In this document: one piece after another, positions 55,367 to 64,000 of the stretch | How positions within the stretch are numbered: position 1 is the first letter of the stretch | How the letters are laid out: the number at the start of each line of letters is the position of its first letter | NCBI GenBank assembly: GCA_049487715.1 | Contig: CP150550.1 | Location: 62,001 to 126,000, forward strand | From: Pycnococcus provasolii | Lineage: Eukaryota; Chlorophyta; Pseudoscourfieldiophyceae; Pseudoscourfieldiales | DNA: 64,000 nucleotides | Reading direction: 5' to 3' | The notes under the pieces: model-generated | Databases searched by the model: none | The model's input: the letters and a program-made list of their open reading frames with translations, nothing else | What the model was told of the DNA's origin: nothing | Position numbers and translations under genes: made by a program

Positions 55367-55589
55367 CGTAGTGAAAGACGAAGTTGAAATTGAAAATGAA
55401 CCGAACCAAACAGTAAAAGGTGGACCTTTTCCTCTAAAACTGTATGGAGACAGACGCCCTAGTGTCTTATCCACAGTTCCACACCAAACACGACAGACGA
55501 CGACGACGACGACGAGTGGGCGAGGGAGGGACCCCCTTCAAAGAGAGTCCTTCAAAGTCGGGAGGAGGAGGGGCCGGCGGAGGGTCCCA

Positions 55590-55605
55590 TTAGGGTTAGG
55601 GTTAG
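55590..55605. repeat. Short (TTAGGG)n array in a divergent promoter
   Basis: TTAGGGTTAGGGTTAG between the plastid protein start (55366, minus) and the AP-1 gamma start (55946, plus). Confidence 0.75.
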
Positions 55606-55945
55606 CGAACCAAGAGGGAGCCTCCCCCGCCCCCGGGCCTTGGTCCTCCCTCCACCGAAACTTTATTACCCCGGGTAAGTACCCGGTAAAATTCTTGTGG
55701 ACCTACGACGGATCCCCTGGTGCCTGACAACTGGAGGGAAGCCTGAACTGACACACCACTGTCACCACAAGGGAAGATTCCTCCCTGGAAACCATTCCAT
55801 TCCATTCCGTGCCCAAACCAACAAAACCCTTTTTTCCCTTTCTTCTGGTTTCTGGGTTTCGTGCCTCCTCCGCCATTCCCCGGGACCCTTCATCATCCGG
55901 GAAAAGCACTGTCCCTGTCGAGGAAACGCCCGTCCCATTCCCTGT

Positions 55946-58705
55946 ATGTCGCAGCGCCTCGCGGAGTTCATACGCGGCGTGCGCGCGTGCCGCACAGCCG
56001 CCGAAGAGCGCGCGCTCGTCGCACGAGAAGCGGCAGCCCTGCGAACCGCTTTCAAAGAACAGGACAACGCGCACAGACACAGAAACGTCGCGAAACTCAT
56101 GTTCATGCACATGCTCGGGTATCCCACGCACTTCGGGCAGATGGAGTGTCTCAAGTACGTCGTCTTCGCCTTCTTATGAAGACGATTGTGTGATGTGCGA
56201 CTGGAAACGGCGCACAAGCCAATGCCTTTATCACCAACGCGCAAAATATACTCACACTCGCACACACGCACACACAACAATAATAACCACCTCTCTTCTC
56301 TCTCTCTTCTCTCTCTCTTCTCACTCTTCTCCTATCCTGCCAGGCTCATCGCCGAGGAGTCGTTCGCAGACAAGCGCGTCGGGTACCTTAGCCTCAGCCT
56401 GCTGCTCGATGAAAGGCAAGAGGTTCTCATGCTAGTCACAAACAGCATGAAGAGTGACCTCACGTCCAAAAACCACTTCGTCGTCGGACTCTCGCTCTGC
56501 GCGCTCGGAGGCGTCGGAAGCCCGGAAATGTGCCGCGACCTTGCCAGCGAAGTTTGCAGGCTGCTCAACAGCCAGTCGTCGTACGTGCGCAAGAAGGCGT
56601 GCTTGGCATCCGTGCGCATCGTCAAAAAGGCACCCGACGTTACGGAGCAGTTCCTTGGCGCGGTGCCGTCGCTGCTCAACGACAGGCACCACGGCGTTCT
56701 CATCGCGGGCGCACAACTCGCGCTCGAGCTCTGCGCCTGCGAGCCCAAGGAATACGTGCCCCGCATACGAAAGGAAGTTCCCACCATATGCCGCATCTTG
56801 AACAGCCTCATGGGAACCGGGTTTGCATCAGAGCACGACGTCGACGGTATCCCTGACCCGTTCCTGCAGGTGGCGCTGCTGCGTCTATTGCGCGTGCTCG
56901 GCGAGGACGATGCGGAGGCGAGCGAGCAGATGTCCGACCTGCTCGCGAGCGTCGTGAGCAACACGCAGGGCACGGGCGGGGGCATGAAGCAGGCGGCGTA
57001 CAGCATACTCTACGAGTGCGTGCGCACCATCATGTCCATCAAGGCGGCGAGCGGGCTGCGCGTGCTTGCAATCAACACACTTGGCAAGTTCCTCGGCAAT
57101 CGCGACAACAACATCCGATACGTCAGCCTGTCGCTGCTCGCTCAGTGCGTCCGCGTTGACATTCAGGCGGTGCAGAGGCACCGATCCGTGGTGGTGGAGT
57201 GCGTGAAGGATGCGGACATGAGCATTCGGCGGCGTGCGCTCGAGCTCGTGTACGCACTCGTCAACGAGACGAACGCGTCTACGCTCACCAAGGAGCTTCT
57301 GGACTACCTGCACGTCGCAGACGTCGAGTTCAAGGCGGACCTTGTTGAAAAGCTGTGCCAGCTGGTGTCGATGTACGCGCCGAGCGTGGCGTTCTACGTC
57401 GACACCGTCACAGAGGTGATGGTCGAGGCGGGGGAGCACATCAAGGAGAACGCCGTGCGATCGCTCCTCGCGGCGGTGAGTGCGAGCGGCGACGACTCCG
57501 TGTACCGCCACTCGTGCCAGGCGCTGTTTACCGCGTGCTGGGAGTGCTACTTTGGAGAGAATCGGAAGACGCGCACGCCAGGAAGCCTTGCCTGCGCCAC
57601 CTGCTGGGTACTTGGCGAGTACGGCGACGTTCTCGACATCGGAGTCGTGCAGGCGAGTGCGAAGGATTTCGCAGCTGGCGGTCAAGTCACGGCGAGCGCC
57701 GCAGTTGCGCTCATCGAGCACATCGTCGAAAATGGCAGGGAATGCTCAGGCGCGCTCGGCTTTTTCGCATCTCACTACGCAATTACAGCGCTGGCGAAGC
57801 TCGCGTCGCGTGCAAATCTGGAGGGAAGCTTGCGCGGGCGAGTGGAGGCGGTGCTTGCAAAGACCAAGGGAAGCTCGATCTTAGAGGTGCAGGCGAGAAG
57901 TGTGGAGTTCTCCGAGCTGTTTCGATTCAATGTTGCGCGAAAAGCCGCCTTCGAGCGCATGCCGGCGATGGAGGTTGCGAACATGGCCACCGCCCCTCTC
58001 GAGGAGGTGTCGGTGGCGAGTGCCGACGGCGGCGCGGCGGCGGTGGCTGATCTTCTGGGTGGCGCAGACCTGCTTGGCGACGCTGGCAATGGCGTCGGGC
58101 CCGCGGCACCCGCGGCGGCGATCGGCGGCGGCGCAGACCTGCTCGGCGATCTGCTTGGCGGTGGTGGTGGCGACATCGGCGGCATGACGGCACCGGCGAG
58201 TGCGCCAGCGGCGGCACCCGTAGACCCGCTCGCGGCGCTGATGGGTGACAGCGCGCCTCCTCCAACGGCAACTGGCCTTGGCGGATTGCTTGGAAGCGAA
58301 TTCTCCGCAGCACCGCAAATGCCGGTGGCCATGCAGCCAGCGGCTTCCGCGATGGTGAAGGCGTTCGACAAGGACGGCGTGAGCGTGACGATGAACTTCT
58401 CCAAAGCAGCTGACGGCTCTGTGACAGTCGCCGCAAGTTTCGGGAACGCAACGCCGAGTGATCTGAACAGCTTCGCTTTGCAGGTTGCTGTTCCCAAGGG
58501 GATCACCTTGGAGATGCGTCCCGCATCGAGCTCGAGCATTCCCGCAGGTTCGTCCGGTGCGGTGACGCAGACGATGCGCCTGCAGCGGGAGGTAATGCGC
58601 CCGCTGGCGCTACGCATTCGCGTGTCGTACACGGTCGCTTCCACCGGCGCGGCTGTGCAGGAGATGAGCCAGGTAGATGCGAGCATGCTGCCAGCAGGGT
58701 TGTGA
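55946..58705 (+). CDS. AP1G: AP-1 complex gamma subunit (gamma-adaptin); two exons
   Basis: Gamma-adaptin is a large subunit of the clathrin adaptor AP-1 at the trans-Golgi and endosomes. Exon 1 is 55946-56154 and exon 2 is 56344-58705. The 189-nt intron (GTACGT...CTGCCAG) restores [19 protein letters not shown], giving 856 residues. The trunk begins [20 protein letters not shown] and has [60 protein letters not shown] and [19 protein letters not shown] repeats. A hinge rich in [11 protein letters not shown] follows at about residues 620-680. The C-terminal ear is the gamma-ear (GAE) fold ([35 protein letters not shown]). Length and order are normal for the family. Confidence 0.95.
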
Positions 58706-59046
58706 ATTGAATGAGACGCAGAATTGAATAGATTGTAACAAGCGAAGCGGAAACAACAACCCTCCCGACATGACGGACGTGAAACAAGCGGCACTTAAGT
58801 ACTTAACCCTTTTTACCCGGGTACGGGAGGGGGAGTTTTTGAACAGGAAAAGTAGCCGTTGGACAACGCGTACCCCTGACGACCCAACCCCCCGACAAAA
58901 TTGCGGGACCATTTTTGAAAGTTGCGTCATCCAATCCCGTCAATGCAGTGCGTTTCCATTTTCTCCACCCCCTGGACCCGGCGCGAAGAATTCAAATTCG
59001 CCCTTTTTCTCCTCTCATTCTCCACCTTTCTACTGAAATATTTCCA

Positions 59047-59748
59047 ATGTCGGGCAAAGGCAAATTAGGCGGCGGCAAGGGCGCGAAGGGCGTGACGACG
59101 GGATCCCAAGGCGGGAAGAAACAGCCAGTGTCGCGCAGCGCCAAGGCGGGTCTGCAGTTTCCCGTAGGACGCGTTCACAGGTACCTCAAACAGAACCAAA
59201 CGACCAAAGGGCGCGTCGGAGGGACTGCGGCGGTGTACGCGTACGTCGTTTTTTCTCTTCTCAAATCATGATGATACTTTGATGGATGGTTCTTCATTCT
59301 GTCATTCATTCATTCATTCTCATCATCAAAAGCGAAACTCACACAACCAACAACAACAAATGCAAATGACAACAGCACGGCGATCCTCGAGTACCTGACG
59401 GCAGAGGTGCTGGAGCTCGCGGGTAACGCGTCCAAAGACTTGAAGGTGAAGCGCATCACGCCGCGCCATCTTCAGCTAGCGATCCGTGGTGACGAAGAGC
59501 TCGACAGTCTAATCAAGGCGACGATTGCCAGTGGCGGTGTCATACCACACATCCACAAGAGTACGTCAACGCAACAGCACCGACAAAACCATCACCAGAA
59601 TTATTAGAGAGGATCAAATGAAGCTAACCAACACAAACATACTACACACACACACACACACAATTGACCACAATACATACAACAATAACAACAACAACAC
59701 TGCCACCACACAACAACAGGTCTCATCACCAAAAAGTCGAAGAAGTGA
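59047..59748 (+). CDS. H2A.Z: Histone variant H2A.Z; three exons
   Basis: Exons are 59047-59240, 59376-59560 and 59720-59748, with introns of 135 and 159 nt, both starting GTACGT. Together they give 135 residues. The sequence is diagnostic for H2[97 protein letters not shown]2A.Z replaces H2A at promoter-flanking nucleosomes. The N terminus is [20 protein letters not shown] with acetylatable lysines. The splice joins fall at VYA|TA and KS|LIT, each restoring the conserved sequence exactly, which validates the GTACGT donors elsewhere in the window. Confidence 0.97.
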
Positions 59749-60228
59749 GTGCTACATCTTTGAACTTTTCGTGGTGGTGAACTCCCGAGTTTATTGCATG
59801 CAGCATCAGCAACGACGACATACACCAGCATCACGAACAATTCATTCAATAGTTGCTCCCTGAACGCCATGGCGAATAATGAGTGAAACATAACCAAGTT
59901 GTAACCACCCTGTGGAAGGTTTTCTTTTCTCACTTTCACGAATCACGGTCGATGAAACTGAAGTCCTGACCATCCTGAACAACCGTGCGGATGACCGGCG
60001 ATGAGCGGATGGCGGATGCCCCGGGAAGATGGTGGCACGCATGCATCAACATTCAACAACCTTCTTCGCCTGCACGATGGCGCATGCAAGGCGAAGGTTC
60101 GCTTTCGTTCAGGTCCTTCGTTCCCCTTTCCCCTCTGCTGTTCTCACCCGCCGCAACTCCGTTTTGTTTTTTTTTTGGTCGGTTTGCATCACAACGCACC
60201 AACAAGCCACGCCAACTTATAAAAATAC
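59749..60228. other. Intergenic, no gene seen
   Basis: Mixed-composition DNA between H2A.Z and the secreted protein gene. A T-tract lies at 60168-60177 and a possible TATA-like TTATAAAAA at 60217-60225, shortly before the next start at 60229. Confidence 0.45.
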
Positions 60229-60921
60229 ATGGTGAACATGAGCTTGCACAGCTTTCTCCTGCAACTATTCTTGCTGCTGACGGTGGTGGTGGTGGCCACC
60301 TCCGCGGCAACCACCTCCAGTAGTCGCAAGCTCTTAAGCTCGGCAGCAGGAGTTGGCAGTGCCGCTAACGCAAACAAGCCATGGGTGACAAGCTTCGCCA
60401 AGGAGAAAGTCCAGCTGCAGTGGGACGACTGGTGCCTGACTAGAGATTATTTGCTGAACATTCCATTCTTGCACGAATGTGTGAAGGAAGGCGAACCAGG
60501 CTTTGACGACCAGCACTTTCAGTTCAAGGAGTCAAAAATCTACATAGAGAAGAACGAGTACCACACGGACTTGTGCCTTACACAGGCTGAAGAATGCCGA
60601 CAGGCATTTTGGGCGTCAACAGACGTCGTGTGCCAGGTCTATTTCACGTCGTGTGAGCCATCCGACACAGACGTCGGTCGTCGCCAACTGTGGGAAGCGC
60701 AAGGAACGGAGAACGACTTCAGCAATAGCTTCATGTTCATTCGCAAGGTTAATCCGACGACGAAGCATATGCACAACTGCCTCATGAATCCGTGGGACCA
60801 CTCGAAGCAGGCGAAACCCGCGAAGGACTTCCCGCTTAAGACGTACACGTGCAATCCCGCGGCGAACATGCAAATCTTCTACTCGTATCGCGCGCTGCCA
60901 CAAACTTCGAACGGCGCATAA
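60229..60921 (+). CDS. Secreted beta-trefoil-like (ricin-B-type lectin-like) protein
   Basis: A signal peptide (LHSFLLQLFLLLTVVVVATSA) starts a 230-residue secreted or surface protein. The mature part has the rhythm of a carbohydrate-binding beta-trefoil: WDDWCLTRDYLLNIPFLHEC, GFDDQHFQFKESKIYIEKNE, YHTDLCLT, CQVYFTSCEPS, FIRKVNPTTKHMHNCLMNPW and MQIFYSYRALP. The repeated W/F, CL and Q-x-F elements fit, and eight or more cysteines suggest disulfides. No enzymatic domain accompanies it, so a binding role is more likely than any catalytic one. Assignment is by pattern only. Single exon. The first ATG (60229) has a second one three codons on (MSLHSF). Confidence 0.6.
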   Translation: MVNMSLHSFLLQLFLLLTVVVVATSAATTSSSRKLLSSAAGVGSAANANKPWVTSFAKEKVQLQWDDWCLTRDYLLNIPFLHECVKEGEPGFDDQHFQFKESKIYIEKNEYHTDLCLTQAEECRQAFWASTDVVCQVYFTSCEPSDTDVGRRQLWEAQGTENDFSNSFMFIRKVNPTTKHMHNCLMNPWDHSKQAKPAKDFPLKTYTCNPAANMQIFYSYRALPQTSNGA

Positions 60922-61295
60922 ACTGCACGCGTCATGGGCCGCAACAAGCAACAACGGAACATGAACATGAACATGCGCGCCCAGCATGGCGATCCCTGAA
61001 CCCGAACCCGAACAATTATGACATTGAGACGCGTTTACGCGGACACTGGATCAACAAGATGCAGACGGGCGCTTTGCATTGCTTTAATCGCGCAGGCGCT
61101 TGGGACGCGAGCAGAAAGTGAAGTGTTTTATACTAAATATATATTGAGAAAGACAGCCAACCAGGTCAGACACACACAAGGGGAGTGAGTCTAGCCAATC
61201 AACAAGATCGTAGACTACACTACAGCGATGTTTTACATTGGTCTTTACAAACCATTTGAGACAATTGCGCGTTCATGTGCGCAGATTGCGCTCTC
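60922..61295. other. Intergenic, no gene seen
   Basis: Convergent gap between the trefoil-like gene and the INT_rpt gene. CCCGAACCCGAAC occurs near 60999. No gene is recognised. Confidence 0.45.
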
Positions 61296-62858
61296 TTACG
61301 ATCGTGCCTTCTTGCCGATATCGTATCCGAGGAAGTCGCCGTAAGACATCCAACCCGATGACGCGTAATACGTATAAGGATCGCCTGGAATATCGTAAGG
61401 CCTCGCGCCTGACGCACTCCACGCATCCCACTCCTTTTGGCTCTTCAGACCGAGCGTATGCACGTACGCGCGCGCATCCTCGAACGAGCAATACTCGCCA
61501 GCCACATTGCCGATCTGGTATCCGAGGAAGTCGCCATAAGACAGCCAGCCCGATGACGCGTAATACGTGTCAGGATTGCTCGGGATGTCGTAAGGCCTCG
61601 CGCCTGACGCACTCCACGCATCCCACTCCTTTTGGCTCTTCAGACCGAGCGTGCGCACGTACGTGCGCGCATCCTCGAAGCTCCGAAAGTTCGTACGTTG
61701 TGTAACCCGCGCTTTCTTGCCCACCGCGTATCCGAGGAAGTCGCCGTACGATAGCCAACCTGATGACTTGTATGTCTGTTCAGGATGGCCTGGAATGTCG
61801 TGAGTCCTCGCGCCTGACGCGCTCCACGACTTCCACTCCTTTTGGCTCATTAGACCGAGCGTATGCACGTACGTGCGTGCATCCTCGAAGCTGCGAAACT
61901 CGCCAGCCACCTTGCCGATCTGGTATCCGAGGAAGTCGCCCCACGACGTCCAGCCTGATGACGCGTAATACGTTTGAGGATGGCTCGGAATGTCGTAAGG
62001 CCTCGCGCCTGACGCACTCCACGCCTTCCACTCCTCCTTGCTCATCAGATCGAGCGTGCGCACGTACGTGCGCGCCTCCTCGAACGAGCGAAACTCGCCA
62101 GCCACGTTGCCGATCTGGTATCCGAGGAAGTCGCCGTACGACGTCCAGCCTGATGACGCGTACTTTTGATCAGGATTGCTTGGAATATCGTGAGGCCTCG
62201 CGCCTGACGCACTCCACGCACGCCACTCCTTTCGGCTCTTCAGACCGAGCGTATGCACGTACGCGCGTGCCTCCTCGAACGAGCGAAACTCGCCAGCCAC
62301 GTTGCCGATCTGGTATCCGAGGAAGTCGCCGTAAGACATCCAACCCGATGACGCGTAATACGTTTGAGGATGGCTCGGGATGTCGTAAGGCCTCGCGCCT
62401 GATGCACTCCACGCATTCCACTCCTCCTGGCTCTTCAGACCGAGCGTGCGCACGTACGTGCGTGCTTCGTCGAAGCTGCGAAACTCGCCAGCCACCTTGC
62501 CGATCTTGTACCCGAGGAAGTCGGGGTACGACAGCCAACCTGATGACTTGTATGTCTGTTCAGGATGGCCCGGAATGTCGTAAGGCCTCACGCCTGACGC
62601 GCTCCACGCCTGCCACTCCTCCTTGCTCTTCAGACCGAGCGTGTGCACGTACGCGCGTGCCTCCTCGAACGATCGAAACTCGCGGCGCGCCTTCTGGCCA
62701 GCCGCAAGCACGACGAAGTCGCCGGACGACGTCCCGCGTGATGACGCGTACGTACGGCACGACGACACGGCGGCATGGCCCATGCGCATGGGCACAGCGC
62801 GCGTGCGCACGTAAGCGTGCCCACCACACACACAACGTGGCTTGAGCGCGCACGGCAT
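61296..62858 (-). CDS. Tandem INT_rpt (phage-integrase-repeat-type) protein, seven full repeats
   Basis: A 520-residue protein composed almost wholly of about 65-residue repeats, each reading FRSFEEARAYVHTLGLKSKE then EWxAWSASGxRPYDIPxxPx and YxSSGWxSYGDFLGYxIGxV. Seven complete units run from about residue 59 to the C terminus. A decayed half unit (TYASSRGTSSGDFVVLAAGQ) lies at the N terminus. The pattern matches what is known as the phage-integrase repeat unit (INT_rpt), found in tandem in many algal, protist and viral proteins, function unclear. The first about 30 residues are Cys/Arg-rich and could target an organelle. Repeats 1 and 5 differ most. DNA-level similarity between units is high, so copy number may vary between strains and assemblies. 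Confidence 0.88.
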   Translation of the reverse strand: MPCALKPRCVCGGHAYVRTRAVPMRMGHAAVSSCRTYASSRGTSSGDFVVLAAGQKARREFRSFEEARAYVHTLGLKSKEEWQAWSASGVRPYDIPGHPEQTYKSSGWLSYPDFLGYKIGKVAGEFRSFDEARTYVRTLGLKSQEEWNAWSASGARPYDIPSHPQTYYASSGWMSYGDFLGYQIGNVAGEFRSFEEARAYVHTLGLKSRKEWRAWSASGARPHDIPSNPDQKYASSGWTSYGDFLGYQIGNVAGEFRSFEEARTYVRTLDLMSKEEWKAWSASGARPYDIPSHPQTYYASSGWTSWGDFLGYQIGKVAGEFRSFEDARTYVHTLGLMSQKEWKSWSASGARTHDIPGHPEQTYKSSGWLSYGDFLGYAVGKKARVTQRTNFRSFEDARTYVRTLGLKSQKEWDAWSASGARPYDIPSNPDTYYASSGWLSYGDFLGYQIGNVAGEYCSFEDARAYVHTLGLKSQKEWDAWSASGARPYDIPGDPYTYYASSGWMSYGDFLGYDIGKKARS

Positions 62859-62931
62859 GCGCAGACTACGGTGATATGATAATGGACGGGGCGCGTGCGG
62901 GGCAAGCCAACCTTCCCCGAACCCAAACCCC

Positions 62932-62965
62932 TATTCCAAACCCCTATTCCAAACCCCTATTCATT
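62932..62965. repeat. Three copies of a 13-bp unit (AAACCCCTATTCC)
   Basis: CCAAACCCCTATT occurs about three times in a row upstream of the NDP kinase gene (63026) and of the INT_rpt gene start (62858). It is related to the AACCCC motif seen in other promoters. Confidence 0.6.
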
Positions 62966-63025
62966 CTTTGAGATTTTGGTTTTGTTCGTTCTGTCCCCTC
63001 CTTCTCCTAGGTCGCCTGCTGGAAT

Positions 63026-63741
63026 ATGCAGAAGTTTCGGATAAGACCTCTCCCGGCTCTCCGTGGCACCACAAAGTCCACAAGTTCACGAGTCAAGGTT
63101 CCTTCCGCTCGCCCAGTTTTACTTTTACGTAACTTTAACGAGGTACCAACGATGATGATGATGTCCAAGTCCATGTCCATGTCCGCCCCTAGGCGCTCTT
63201 CTCTGCTCGTCGTGCTCCTTGTCGTCGTGCTTCTTCATCTCGATCGCGATCGGTCGTCACTAGGGCCGCGAATCAGGAGCGATCGTACGTCATGGTCAAA
63301 CCAGACGGCGTGCAGCGAGGACTCGTGGGGGAAATCATCAGCAGGTTCGAACGAAAGGGATTCTACCTCAAGGGACTCAAGATGTTCAACTGCCCAGAGG
63401 ATATCGCCAAGGAACACTACAAGGACCTCAGCTCGAAGCCGTTCTTCCCCGACCTTGTCGAGTACATCTGCAGCGGACCCGTCATCTGCATGATCTGGGA
63501 GGGCAAGGGCGTCGTCAAGTCCGCACGCAAGCTTATTGGCGCAACCAACCCGCTCGAGAGCGAGCCAGGAACCATCCGAGGCGACTTCGCGGTCGAGGTG
63601 GGACGCAACGTCATCCACGGAAGCGACAGCGACGAGAACGGCGAGCGCGAAATCGGAATCTGGTTCAGCTCAGGCGAGGGCACGGCGGAGTGGACGCCGC
63701 ACATGGAGCCTTGGCTTCGCGAAATTGGACGCGAGGACTAA
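63026..63741 (+). CDS. NDPK: Nucleoside diphosphate kinase, probably plastid-targeted; frame change in the leader
   Basis: The catalytic domain from 63277 ([20 protein letters not shown]) carries the NDPK landmarks: [59 protein letters not shown], the [20 protein letters not shown] stretch, and the active-site NVIHGSDS, ending in [13 protein letters not shown]. It transfers phosphate between nucleotides. The preceding leader is in another frame: [14 protein letters not shown]... and [14 protein letters not shown] on one hand, and [28 protein letters not shown] directly before the domain on the other. Both look like transit peptide. A short intron ending at ...AATCAG (63276) or a frameshift would join them; I cannot choose. 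Confidence 0.88.
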
Positions 63742-63854
63742 AGCGGTTCCCCAAGAGTGTGCAGGCGTTAACATACAGTATACAGCACAATTATTAAGAC
63801 AAAAACAAAAGAAAAAGGGCGTCCTATCCAAAAACAAACAAAATACAGAAAACA

Positions 63855-64000
63855 CTAGGCCGCAGTTGTCACGTCGTTGCCGTCCACGTCGAAGCGGTGC
63901 TCCACCCAGCGCCAGGCGCCGCCACGAGCGCTCGGGTGTGGCGTGCTCCCACCGTCCTGGTCCCAGTGGTACTCGACCATTACGCCGTTACCGTCGGCAG
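63855..64000 (-). CDS. 3' end of an unidentified gene (partial)
   Basis: The minus strand is open from the window edge to a TAG at 63855-63857, reading ADGNGVMVEYHWDQDGGSTP, HPSARGGAWRWVEHRFDVDG, NDVTTAA. Codon composition and conserved-looking aromatic residues indicate real coding. Too short to assign. It converges with the NDP kinase gene, with about 110 bp between stops. Confidence 0.6.
   Translation of the reverse strand, partial: ADGNGVMVEYHWDQDGGSTPHPSARGGAWRWVEHRFDVDGNDVTTAA

Noticed and set aside
61310-62700. CRISPR-like array
   Set aside because: The units are about 195 bp, code for a continuous protein and have no unique spacers; the genome is eukaryotic.
61238-62845. Long plus-strand frames opposite the INT_rpt gene
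   Set aside because: They are antisense images of the repeat units (repetitive SR/THxTP patterns) and lack any domain.

Overview
The window reads as nuclear DNA of a unicellular green alga, probably of prasinophyte type. The evidence is compact GC-rich genes on both strands, spliceosomal introns of about 40-190 nt, plastid and thylakoid-lumen targeting sequences, a RanGAP carrying the plant-lineage WPP domain, a plant-type O-acetylserine (thiol)lyase, and plant-like GT29 sialyltransferase homologues. About 38 genes are well supported. The species is inferred, not proven.

Layout. 1-3.5 kb: the 5' part of a secreted trypsin-like peptidase with a broken frame, then gene-poor DNA with a perfect hairpin, a 92-bp duplication and relic fragments of a Sel1 protein and of NEDD8. 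3.5-13.5 kb: plastid-type hypothetical, ATP12, mitochondrial carrier, PAP-phosphatase/HAD fusion, ataxin-2, sugar transporter, plastid membrane protein. 13.7-22 kb: RanGAP, small mitochondrial protein, tRNA-binding (EMAPII) protein, a Gemin2/Gemin3 (DDX20) pair, DGAT2. 22-36 kb: cysteine synthase, CNOT11, LSm2, GYF protein, inositol polyphosphate kinase, MFS carrier, GT29, sirtuin, GNAT. 36-38 kb: gene-poor DNA with an element-like pair of direct repeats. 38-58.7 kb: TRF4-type poly(A) polymerase, second GT29, lipase, multi-pass membrane protein, lumen protein, ADA2, Cys-rich/thioredoxin-like protein, LRR protein, plastid protein, AP-1 gamma. 59-64 kb: H2A.Z, beta-trefoil-like secreted protein, INT_rpt repeat protein, plastid NDP kinase, and the 3' end of an unidentified gene.

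Themes. RNA metabolism is well represented (ataxin-2, Gemin3, Gemin2, CNOT11, LSm2, TRF4, EMAPII protein), but apart from Gemin2/Gemin3 the genes look like ordinary mixed neighbours. Three genome-wide signals recur. A 9-mer TTCGGGGTT (or AACCCCGAA) sits between genes close to start codons. Short (TTAGGG)n arrays also lie in promoter space. Intron donors are mostly GTACGT rather than GTAAGT. The most notable single locus is the overlapping Gemin3-like helicase and Gemin2 pair at 18.0-20.2 kb, two partners of the SMN complex that may be a fusion or a dicistronic unit.
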